64,000 bases of DNA. It comes from Notoacmeibacter sp. (GTDB lineage: Bacteria > Pseudomonadota > Alphaproteobacteria > Rhizobiales > Rhizobiaceae). How positions within the stretch are numbered: the first letter of the stretch is position 1; each line of letters opens with the position of its first letter. The position numbers were made by a program, and so were the translations under genes. Location of the stretch: assembly GCA_019912385.1 (NCBI GenBank), contig JAIOIW010000090.1, positions 1 through 64,000 of the forward strand. Reading direction: 5' to 3'. This document shows, piece after piece, positions 35,531-42,603 of the stretch. The notes under the pieces were generated by a model that was not told the origin of the DNA, did no database searches, and saw nothing but the letters and a program-made list of their open reading frames with translations.

Positions 35531-36495
35531 GGCTTGAGGACAATCTTGCCCATCGCGCCGCGATTGAGCACACGGTTCAGGACTTTGGCGGCGTCGGCCA
35601 GCGGGTATTCGCCCTCGATCAGAGGCTTGACCTTGCCTTCCAGAAACCAGCCCATCAGTTCCTGCATGTTTTCGGCGAAGGCTTCGGGTTCGTGCCGGGT
35701 GAATGCGCCCCAGAACACGCCGACCGCCGAATAGCCTTTCACCAGGGTCAGGTTGACCGGCAGCTTGGGAATGGTCCCCGACGCAAAGCCGATGACCAGC
35801 AGCCGTCCGCCCCATGCCATCGACCGCGACAGCGCGTCGAACGCCTCGCCGCCCACCGGATCGAAGGCGACATCGACGCCCTTTCCGCCGGTCAGTTCCT
35901 TGAGCCGGTCCTTCAGATTGTCGTAGCCGATCACCGCGTCGGCGCCATTGGCGGTGCAGATCGCCTGTTTTTCCGGCGACGAGGCGACCGCGATCACCCT
36001 GGCGCCCATCAGCTTGCCGATCTGGATCGCCGCAAGCCCGGTGAGCCCGGCCGCACCCAGCACGCACAGCGTTTCGCCGGCCTCGAGATGGGCGCGCTGC
36101 TTGAGCGCGTGATGAGACGTCGAGTAGCCGACCAGCAATGCACAGGCGCTTGCCGCATCCATGCCCTCGGGAAGCTTCAGGCAAAGGGCCTCGTCGACCG
36201 CGACCCGCTCGGCATAGCCGCCGATGCCGCACAGCGCCGCGACACGGTCGCCGACCTTCAACCCGGTCACCTTGTCGCCGGCGGCGATCACCCTGCCGGC
36301 GACCTCGGAGCCCGGCACGAAAGGCAGCGGCGGCTTGATCTGGTAGAGGCCCTGAACCTGCAATCCGTCGGGATAGTTGACCCCGATCGCCTCGGCCTCG
36401 ACCACGACGTTGCGGCCCTTCGCCTCGGGTTCCGGCCAGTCGCCATATTCGAGCTGGTCGATGGGCGCGAGGGCCCGTGCGATAATTGCCTTCAC
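35527..36495 (-). CDS. MDR-family NADPH:quinone oxidoreductase-like protein B, GTG start
   Basis: The 322-residue protein is a quinone oxidoreductase-like MDR enzyme with VNYPDGLQVQGLYQIKPPLPFVPGSEVAGRV split over the GroES-like domain, the cofactor fold VLGAAGLTGLAAIQIGKLMGARVIA, and GGKGVDVAFDPVGGE. No zinc ligands are seen. The coding start is taken as GTG at 36495 (MKAIIARAL), with GAGG just before it inside the stop region of the acyl-CoA dehydrogenase gene 5 bases upstream. It belongs to the TetR-ACAD-QOR-QOR operon. Crotonyl-CoA reductase-like or quinone reductase activity are both possible. Confidence 0.85.
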   Translation of the reverse strand: MKAIIARALAPIDQLEYGDWPEPEAKGRNVVVEAEAIGVNYPDGLQVQGLYQIKPPLPFVPGSEVAGRVIAAGDKVTGLKVGDRVAALCGIGGYAERVAVDEALCLKLPEGMDAASACALLVGYSTSHHALKQRAHLEAGETLCVLGAAGLTGLAAIQIGKLMGARVIAVASSPEKQAICTANGADAVIGYDNLKDRLKELTGGKGVDVAFDPVGGEAFDALSRSMAWGGRLLVIGFASGTIPKLPVNLTLVKGYSAVGVFWGAFTRHEPEAFAENMQELMGWFLEGKVKPLIEGEYPLADAAKVLNRVLNRGAMGKIVLKP

Positions 36496-36500
36496 GCGCC

Positions 36501-37739
36501 TCAGACCTTCTGTTGGGTGTATTTCTTCAGTTCGGTGCGGGCCACCTGGCGCCGGTGCACCGCATCGGGTCCGTCGGCGAAGCGGAGCGTGCGCAGATGC
36601 GTCCACGTGCGCGCCAGTGGTACGTCCTGGCTGATCCCCTGCGCGCCGAACATCTGGACCGCGGCATCCGTCACCTTGAGCGCGACCTGCGGCGCGACCA
36701 CCTTGATCTGCGAAATCCATGGCGCGGCCGCGCGCGCGTCGCCCTTGTCCATCATCCAGGCCGCCTTCAGGCACAACAGCCGCGCCATTTCGATCTCCAT
36801 GCGCGCGTCGGCGATGATGTCGTAATTGGCGCCGAGATGAATGATCGGCTTGCCGAAGGCCTCGCGGCGAAGCCCCCGCACGCACATCAGCTCGAGTGAC
36901 CGCTCCGCCTGGCCGATGGCGCGCATGCAATGGTGGATGCGGCCGGGTCCAAGGCGCCCCTGTGCGATCTCGAAGCCCGCACCCTCCTCCTTGAGCATGT
37001 TGGAGACGGGAACGCGCACGTTCTCGAAACGGATATGCATGTGTCCGTGCGGCGCGTCATCGTCGCCATAGACTTCCATCGCCCGCAGGATTGTGACGCC
37101 GGGCGTTCCCGCCGGGACGAGAACCATGGAATGGCGGCGATGCTTCGACTCCTCCTCGCCGCCTGTCCTGACCATCGTGATATAGATCTTGCAGCGCGGG
37201 TCTCCAGCCCCCGACGACCACCATTTCTCGCCGTTGAGCACGTATTCGTCGCCGTCGCGCACGCATGACATGGAGATATTGGTCGCATCCGACGAGGCGA
37301 CGTCCGGCTCGGTCATCAGGAAGGCGGAGCGGATTTCGCCTTCCAGCAGCGGTGCCAGCCACCTGGCCTTCTGCTCCACGGTGCCGTAGCGCTCCAGCAC
37401 TTCCATGTTGCCGGTGTCGGGCGCCGAGCAATTGAAGACCTCTGCGCCCAGATGCGCCTTGCCCATCTCCTCGGCGAGATAGGCGTATTCCACCGTCGTC
37501 AGGCCGAAGCCGCGCTCCGAATCGGTCAGCCAGAAATTCCACAGGCCCTGGGATTTCGCCTTGGCTTTCAGGCCTTCCAGGATTTCCGTCTGCCGCGCCG
37601 TATAAGTCCAGCGGTCGCCCTTGCCTACTTCGACCAGATATTCGTCTTCCAGCGGCAGGACTTCTTCCTGCACCATCCTGCGCACCTTCTCGTGCAGCGG
37701 CTTCAGGCGCTCGGTCATTCCCAGGTTCATGTCGCTCAT
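36501..37739 (-). CDS. Acyl-CoA dehydrogenase of the ACAD10/11-like type
   Basis: The 412-residue flavoprotein has the acyl-CoA dehydrogenase layout: N-terminal helices, AFLMTEPDVASSDATNI, FAD/substrate region GEKWWSSGAGDPRCK, then GRLGPGRIHHCMRAIG and MFGAQGISQDVPLARTWTHLRTLRFADGPDAVHRR. The GPGRIHHCMR stretch is typical of the ACAD10/11 group. In animals ACAD11 is fused to a phosphotransferase domain that primes 4-hydroxyacyl-CoAs; here such a kinase is a separate gene at 39860. It starts at 37739 after AGGAG, overlapping the tetR stop. A role in catabolism of hydroxy or branched acyl-CoAs is inferred. Confidence 0.9.
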   Translation of the reverse strand: MSDMNLGMTERLKPLHEKVRRMVQEEVLPLEDEYLVEVGKGDRWTYTARQTEILEGLKAKAKSQGLWNFWLTDSERGFGLTTVEYAYLAEEMGKAHLGAEVFNCSAPDTGNMEVLERYGTVEQKARWLAPLLEGEIRSAFLMTEPDVASSDATNISMSCVRDGDEYVLNGEKWWSSGAGDPRCKIYITMVRTGGEEESKHRRHSMVLVPAGTPGVTILRAMEVYGDDDAPHGHMHIRFENVRVPVSNMLKEEGAGFEIAQGRLGPGRIHHCMRAIGQAERSLELMCVRGLRREAFGKPIIHLGANYDIIADARMEIEMARLLCLKAAWMMDKGDARAAAPWISQIKVVAPQVALKVTDAAVQMFGAQGISQDVPLARTWTHLRTLRFADGPDAVHRRQVARTELKKYTQQKV

Positions 37740-38380
37740 CCGGTAAACTCCTTGCTGGCGCCAAGTCCCCTCAGCGCGAATTGTACGATCTGTCCGACCA
37801 GCCGGTTGATGTCGGTTTCCGTTTCGCCCGGCCGCGGCGAGTACCAGAAAATGGGCGAATTCAGCGCCATGAACATGAGTTGGTTGGTAACCGACAGGTT
37901 CTCGAAGTCCAGGTCGCCATTGTCGCGCGCGGCGGTCAGCTCTCGGCGGAAAAGGGCCGAATAGCCTTCCCGCGTCTTCAACAGCTCCTCCAGCGCCTCG
38001 CGCTGATCCGGCGTCATGGCGGCGCGGCGGTGCATTTCGACGCCTTCCCAGACCGACCGCTGGAAATGCTTCGTCTCGATCATCAGCTTCGCATGGGCGG
38101 CCGCCATGCGGGACAGTTTCTGCAATGGCGGCAGGTCGAGCTGGCGCACCGGCTCGATCACCTCGTAACACATCGCCATGCCCCGGCGCACGACCGCAAC
38201 GAAGAGATCGGTCTTGGACGGGAAATGGTGGTAAATCCGCCCCTTGGTCGCGCCGAGCTTTCGGGCCACATCGTCGATCGATGTTGCCGCAAAGCCGCTC
38301 TTTTCGAAGCAGTCGGCCGCCACGGACAGGATATCCATGTGCGAGGTGTCGATCGTCATTTCCCCGGCGTTCGCAGCCAT
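37736..38380 (-). CDS. TetR-family repressor of the catabolic regulon
   Basis: The 214-residue protein has a TetR helix-turn-helix (VAADCFEKSGFAATSIDDVARKLGATKGRIYHHFPSKTDLF in pieces, about residues 18-60) and a variable ligand domain. It is the first gene of a tetR-ACAD-oxidoreductase operon and is divergent from the SDR operon. A perfect palindrome 77 bases upstream lies between the two operons and is its likely operator, so it should repress both until an acyl-CoA or similar ligand binds. The start at 38380 follows GGAGG and GGCGGG; the frame is open 27 codons upstream, across the operator, which is rejected. Confidence 0.88.
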   Translation of the reverse strand: MAANAGEMTIDTSHMDILSVAADCFEKSGFAATSIDDVARKLGATKGRIYHHFPSKTDLFVAVVRRGMAMCYEVIEPVRQLDLPPLQKLSRMAAAHAKLMIETKHFQRSVWEGVEMHRRAAMTPDQREALEELLKTREGYSALFRRELTAARDNGDLDFENLSVTNQLMFMALNSPIFWYSPRPGETETDINRLVGQIVQFALRGLGASKEFTG

Positions 38381-38456
38381 GCCCGCCAATTTCCTCCCTT
38401 GTGGTCGTTTGCCACCGGCCGCGGTTATCCCGCTCTTTACGACCGGCCAAAATATG

Positions 38457-38476
38457 AACATACTACCGAGTATGTT
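38457..38476. promoter_or_regulatory. Palindromic TetR operator in the divergent promoter region
   Basis: AACATACT-ACCG-AGTATGTT is a perfect 8-base inverted repeat with a 4-base centre, 77 bases before tetR and 52 before the SDR gene. This is typical TetR operator geometry and is well placed to control both directions. Confidence 0.82.
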
Positions 38477-38527
38477 GTCAACGCGGTTTGGCTTTTCGAA
38501 TGCCGCGGCATATCCGGGAGGGAGTTC

Positions 38528-39343
38528 ATGACATATCTGGAAGACCTGTTTTCCGTTGCGGGAAAGACCGCGCTGGTCACGGGTGCTGCGACCGGCATCG
38601 GCCGCATGGCGGCAACCGCGCTGGTCATGGCCGGCGCCAGGGTGATGATCGCCTCGCGCAAGGGCGATGCCTGCCGGGCCGTGGCCGACGAGTTGAACGG
38701 GCTAGGCGGCGCGGGCAGCGCCGAGGGCTTTGCCGGCGATGTCTCCACGGAGGAAGGTGTCGATGCGCTGGCCGGCGACGTGGCGAGACGAACGGACCGT
38801 CTCCACATCCTCGTCAACAATGCCGGCGCGACCTGGGGCGAGGACTACGCCAAATTCCCCTACAAGGCCTGGTCCAAGGTGCTCGACGTCAATGTCACGG
38901 GCCTGTTTCACCTGACCCGCCAACTGACGCCGCTGCTGGAAAAGGCCGCCACCGACGCCGACCCGGCACGCATCATCAATCTCGGCTCGGTCATGGGAAC
39001 CCAGCCGATCGCCGACGGCGCCTATTCCTACACGGCTTCGAAGGCCGCCGTTCATCACCTGACTAGGACGCTCGCGGGAGAGTTCGCCGCGCGCCGCATC
39101 ACGGTCAATGCGTTTGCGCCCGGCCCTTTCCAGAGCCGCATGACGGCATTTGCGACGGCCGAGGAAGAGCAGGCGAGGAAGGTTGGCGCGCGCGTGCCGC
39201 TGGGGCGCATCGGCGCACCCTGCGACATTGCCGGGGCCACGCTGTATCTCTGCTCGAAGGCCGGCGCCTATGTCACTGGCGCGATCCTGCCCCTTGACGG
39301 CGGCCAGTCTGTCCAGCACGGAATGAGCCTGTTCAAGGATTGA
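38528..39343 (+). CDS. Short-chain dehydrogenase/reductase (SDR) 1
   Basis: The 271-residue protein is a classical SDR: cofactor motif TGAATGIG (about 18-25), NNAG in ILVNNAGATWG, and catalytic Ser in LGSVMGTQ with YSYTASKAA providing Tyr and Lys. The ending PLDGGQS is usual. GGAGGGAG precedes the ATG. It is first in the SDR-MaoC-phosphotransferase-SDR operon behind the TetR operator. It probably oxidises a hydroxyl of an acyl-CoA or reduces the keto form; the exact substrate is not evident. Confidence 0.9.
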   Translation: MTYLEDLFSVAGKTALVTGAATGIGRMAATALVMAGARVMIASRKGDACRAVADELNGLGGAGSAEGFAGDVSTEEGVDALAGDVARRTDRLHILVNNAGATWGEDYAKFPYKAWSKVLDVNVTGLFHLTRQLTPLLEKAATDADPARIINLGSVMGTQPIADGAYSYTASKAAVHHLTRTLAGEFAARRITVNAFAPGPFQSRMTAFATAEEEQARKVGARVPLGRIGAPCDIAGATLYLCSKAGAYVTGAILPLDGGQSVQHGMSLFKD

Positions 39344-39362
39344 AGAAGGATACCAGGAAAAG

Positions 39363-39857
39363 ATGGATGCACTGGATCAAAGCGGCAAGCCGCAAGTCAC
39401 CGTCGACGACCTGCAGCAGATGGTCGGCCAGGAGGTCGGCATATCGCGCTGGCACGCGATGAGCCAGGACGTGATCGACCGCTTCGCCGACGTCACCGAG
39501 GATCACAACTTCATACATGTCGATCCCGAACGAGCCGCCGATACGCCGTTCGGCGGAACCATCGCCCACGGCTTCCTGACGCTGTCCATGCTCTCCATCT
39601 TCGCCTACGAGGCGCTGCCGCCGCTCAAAGACCGCACGATGGGCATCAACCTGGGGTTCGATCGCGTGCGTTTCTCCGCCCCGGTGCCGTCGGGCCGCAG
39701 GATCCGCGGCCGCTTCGTCCTCGACAAGGTGCGGGTCCGGCCCAGCGGCTACACCGAGATGAGCTACGGCGTGACCGTGGAGATCGAGGACATGGCGAAA
39801 CCGGCCCTGACCGCACAATGGAAAACCATCGCCGTGCTGGAACCGGAAGGCGCCTGA
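39363..39857 (+). CDS. MaoC-like (R)-specific enoyl-CoA hydratase
   Basis: The 164-residue single hot-dog protein carries the hydratase-2 motif DHNFIHVD with the catalytic Asp and His, and [14 protein letters not shown]. It adds water to trans-2-enoyl-CoA, or removes it, in the cytoplasm. AGGAAAAG precedes the ATG. It is 19 bases after the SDR gene and 2 bases before the phosphotransferase gene, in line with a beta-oxidation-like pathway. Confidence 0.92.
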   Translation: MDALDQSGKPQVTVDDLQQMVGQEVGISRWHAMSQDVIDRFADVTEDHNFIHVDPERAADTPFGGTIAHGFLTLSMLSIFAYEALPPLKDRTMGINLGFDRVRFSAPVPSGRRIRGRFVLDKVRVRPSGYTEMSYGVTVEIEDMAKPALTAQWKTIAVLEPEGA

Positions 39858-39859
39858 CC

Positions 39860-40906
39860 ATGCCCGACCCCAATGCCATCGACGCCGATGCCCTGGCGCC
39901 TTACCTGGAAGCGCATGTCGAAGGCTTTCACGGCCTGGAGAAGGTCGAGAAGTTTTCTTCCGGCCAGTCCAATCCAACCTATCGCATCGATGCTGGAAGC
40001 GGCACCTATGTGCTGCGCGCCAAGCCGCCCGGCGACCTGCTGAAATCGGCCCACCAGGTCGACCGCGAATACCGCGTCATCGCAGCCCTTGCCGGCACCG
40101 GCGTGCCGGTTCCGCGCGTGTTCCACCTGTCGGGCGATGGTGCCGGCAGCCCGATCGGCCGCATGTTCTACGTCATGGAGTTCCTCGACGGGCGGATCTT
40201 CTGGGACCCGGCGCTGGCCGACATCGAAACCAATGAAGAGCGCGGCGCGATCTACGATTCCATGAACAGGACGCTCGCCGCCCTGCATGACGTCGATGTC
40301 GCAGCCGTCGGCCTGGAGGATTTCGGCCGTCCCGGCTCCTATTTCGAGCGGCAGCTGTCGCGCTGGACCAAGCAGTACCGTGCATCCGAGACAGACAAGG
40401 TCGAGGACATGGACCGCCTGATCGAGTGGCTGGAGAAGAACATGGTGCCCGACGACGGCACTGTGTCGCTGGTCCATGGCGACTACCGCCTCGACAACAT
40501 GATCTTCGCGCGCACGCGGCCCGAGGTGATCGCCGTCCTCGACTGGGAACTGTCGACGCTCGGCCATCCCTATGCCGATCTCGCCTATCAGTGCATGCAA
40601 TGGCGCCTGCCGCATCAGTCCGGCTTTCGCGGCCTGGGCGGCGTCGACCGCAAGGCCGTCGGCCTGCCGACCGAGGAGGAATACGTGGCGCGCTATTGCG
40701 AGCGCCGCGGCATCGACGGGATTGCGAACTGGAATTTCTACATCGCATTCTCCTTCTTCCGCATCGGCGCCATCCTGCAGGGCGTCTACAAGCGCTCGCT
40801 CGACGGCAACGCGTCAAATCCGCAAAAGGCGAAGCTCTATGGTGCCGCGCTGCCGCTGGTCGCGGGGCTGGCAGCCGAGACGATCGGGGGAGGACGGGAT
40901 TTATGA
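39860..40906 (+). CDS. APH-like phosphotransferase, ACAD10/11 N-domain or LvaA type
   Basis: The 348-residue kinase-fold protein has [12 protein letters not shown] in place of the glycine loop, the ATP lysine in YVLRAKPPG, the Brenner motif HGDYRLDN with catalytic Asp, and [15 protein letters not shown] with the metal-binding Asp. This is the family annotated as aminoglycoside phosphotransferase, but in acyl-CoA gene clusters it corresponds to LvaA and the N-domain of ACAD10/11, which phosphorylate 4-hydroxyacyl-CoAs. Its operon and the divergent ACAD gene support that function; antibiotic resistance is unlikely. The start at 39860 is 2 bases after MaoC. It overlaps the next SDR gene by 4 bases. 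Confidence 0.86.
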   Translation: MPDPNAIDADALAPYLEAHVEGFHGLEKVEKFSSGQSNPTYRIDAGSGTYVLRAKPPGDLLKSAHQVDREYRVIAALAGTGVPVPRVFHLSGDGAGSPIGRMFYVMEFLDGRIFWDPALADIETNEERGAIYDSMNRTLAALHDVDVAAVGLEDFGRPGSYFERQLSRWTKQYRASETDKVEDMDRLIEWLEKNMVPDDGTVSLVHGDYRLDNMIFARTRPEVIAVLDWELSTLGHPYADLAYQCMQWRLPHQSGFRGLGGVDRKAVGLPTEEEYVARYCERRGIDGIANWNFYIAFSFFRIGAILQGVYKRSLDGNASNPQKAKLYGAALPLVAGLAAETIGGGRDL

Positions 40907-41679
40907 AGCGTTTTGAAGGGCTGACGGCGATCGTGACGGGCGCCACGGGCGGGTTTGGCCGGCGTGCCGCCGAACGGCTGGCCGCCGAAGGCGCCAACCT
41001 GGTGCTGTCGGATATCCGCGAGGATACGGGCGACGCCTTCGCGGCGATCGACCCTGCCCGGTTCGCCTATCATCAAGGCGACGTCAGCGACGAAAGAACG
41101 AGCGAAGCGCTGGTCGCGTTGGCGCTCAAGCGATTCGGACACCTCGATATCGCCTACAACAATGCCGGCATCGCCCATGACAACGTCCGCCTGCCGCAGA
41201 TCGGCTCGGACATCGCCCGGCGCGTACTGGAAATCGACCTGCTGGCGGTCTTCTTCGCCATGAAGCATCAGATTCCGGCGATGGAACGCCAGTTCCACGA
41301 GAACGGAAAGGGCGGCGTCATCGTCAATACCGCCTCGGTGGCGGGTCTTGCCGGCGCGCCGAAACTGTCCGTCTATTCCGCCGCCAAGCACGGCGTTGTC
41401 GGGCTGACCCGCTCGGCGGCGGCCGAATACGCCACCAGGGGCATCCGCGTGAACGCCGTCTGCCCGTCCTTTGCGCGCACCGACATGGCGATGGATTTCA
41501 TCCGCGCCGCGCCGGTGGACCAGGCCGCGGCCGAAGCCGACATGACGCGCGGCGTGCCGATGAAGCGGCTGGCCGAGGTCGACGAGATCGTCGAGGTGAT
41601 GCTGTTTGCCGCCGATCCGAAGAACTCGTTCATGACCGGCCAGGCCTTCGCCGTGGATGGCGGGATAACGGCGATCTGA
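40903..41679 (+). CDS. Short-chain dehydrogenase/reductase (SDR) 2
   Basis: The 258-residue classical SDR has TGATGGFG (about 13-20), NNAG in [11 protein letters not shown], Ser in [10 protein letters not shown] and [10 protein letters not shown] with the catalytic Tyr and Lys. The last segment, [10 protein letters not shown], is typical. It overlaps the phosphotransferase stop (ATGA) and has GGGGGAGGACGGG as ribosome site. It is the last gene of the four-gene operon and may act on a beta-hydroxyacyl-CoA, possibly as the LvaD counterpart. Confidence 0.9.
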   Translation: MKRFEGLTAIVTGATGGFGRRAAERLAAEGANLVLSDIREDTGDAFAAIDPARFAYHQGDVSDERTSEALVALALKRFGHLDIAYNNAGIAHDNVRLPQIGSDIARRVLEIDLLAVFFAMKHQIPAMERQFHENGKGGVIVNTASVAGLAGAPKLSVYSAAKHGVVGLTRSAAAEYATRGIRVNAVCPSFARTDMAMDFIRAAPVDQAAAEADMTRGVPMKRLAEVDEIVEVMLFAADPKNSFMTGQAFAVDGGITAI

Positions 41680-41713
41680 AACCGGAAGGCAGGCGCGGCC
41701 GGCGGCCGGGCGG

Positions 41714-41977
41714 TCAGTTTTTGCCTCTACCGTGTGTGGTGCGATGCTCGCCGGGCGCGCCGGTGCGCGTCGTCTGGGAAACCGAGACGGGGTCGGAGGC
41801 CGGGAAGGTTTCTTCCAGCCCTTCTTCCAGTTCCTCGTCCAGCTCCTTCTTCGTCTTTTTGTCCGAGGGATCGCCCTTCGAGCCCTTGTCGCTGTCGAGC
41901 CAAAGGCTGTCGAGAAGCGCCTGCGGAACCGGCCAGCGCGGGTCGGGAAGACGATAGCCCGATGCCGTGTGTCTCAT
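41714..41977 (-). CDS. Small acidic protein with ETFPASDP motif, function unknown
   Basis: The 87-residue protein begins MRHTASGYRLPDPRWPVPQALLDSL split before a Lys/Asp-rich middle, then ELDEELEEGLEETFPASDPVS. The motif LEETFPASDP recurs in small uncharacterised alphaproteobacterial proteins. No signal peptide or membrane segment is seen. The start at 41977 is chosen because AGGAGG lies just before it; earlier in-frame starts are at 41992 (ATG) and 42010 (TTG). It is convergent with the SDR operon and lies after soxG on the same strand, separated by 77 bases. I cannot assign a function. Confidence 0.7.
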   Translation of the reverse strand: MRHTASGYRLPDPRWPVPQALLDSLWLDSDKGSKGDPSDKKTKKELDEELEEGLEETFPASDPVSVSQTTRTGAPGEHRTTHGRGKN

Positions 41978-42054
41978 GGCATGCCTCCTCATGGCCTCAA
42001 GAGAAGACAATCATGGTTAACAATCCGTGCCTTTTTTAAGGCAGAGCGATATTT

Positions 42055-42603
42055 CTACGCCGCCGCGTCCCGGGCACCCGCCTCCAGCAGGGCGAACACG
42101 TAAGGCGAAAACGAACGCCAGCATTCGACATGCCAGATATCGGCACCGGCCCGCCACAGGACGATTTCCGCCTTGCCGAGCAGCGTGCGCGCGCCGGCGC
42201 CCGCCGGGAAGACCGCGTCCGACAGGTCGAGCGGGCACCCGGCGTTCAGCGTGGCTGCCGCGCCCGGTCCCGAGACCTCGATCGCCGTGTTGCGGTGCGA
42301 GATGTCGACCGCCGAATACAGCACCTTCGCCTTGGCGCAAGCGCCCGCAAGATCGCCACCGCCGGCGTCGATCACCAGCCATTCGTCGGGGCCGAGCCAG
42401 ATCGCCGTGCGTGCCCCCTTGCTCGCCGTCGTCTTCGGTCTTGACGGCAGATCGACGCCAAGCGCCTTCGACAACGCGGCAACGGCGTCTGTGCCCGCGC
42501 GCAGGCTGATCCGACTGGCCGGCGCGGCCGGCTTCAGCGTGACCGCGGCATTACCAAGGCCCCGGCCTTCCAGCGGGTGGGCGCGTTTCATCGTATCAGC
42601 CAT
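42055..42603 (-). CDS. soxG: Sarcosine oxidase gamma subunit
   Basis: The 182-residue protein matches SoxG: IWLGPDEWLVID, YSAVDISHRNTAIEVSGPGAAATLNAGCPLDL and the ending region IWHVECWRSFSPYVFALLE. The gamma subunit is a small structural part of the heterotetrameric enzyme, related to the C-terminal glycine-cleavage T-like fold. It starts at 42603, overlapping soxA by 8 bases, and is the last gene of soxBDAG. Confidence 0.93.
   Translation of the reverse strand: MADTMKRAHPLEGRGLGNAAVTLKPAAPASRISLRAGTDAVAALSKALGVDLPSRPKTTASKGARTAIWLGPDEWLVIDAGGGDLAGACAKAKVLYSAVDISHRNTAIEVSGPGAAATLNAGCPLDLSDAVFPAGAGARTLLGKAEIVLWRAGADIWHVECWRSFSPYVFALLEAGARDAAA

Noticed and set aside
33437-35734. A plus-strand open frame of about 765 codons opposite livH1 and a quinone oxidoreductase
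   Set aside because: Composition and lack of motifs show it is a codon-bias shadow of the minus-strand genes.
39860-40906. Aminoglycoside resistance gene
   Set aside because: The APH-like fold is present, but the gene lies in an acyl-CoA operon and matches the LvaA/ACAD10-11 kinase type; resistance is not supported by context.
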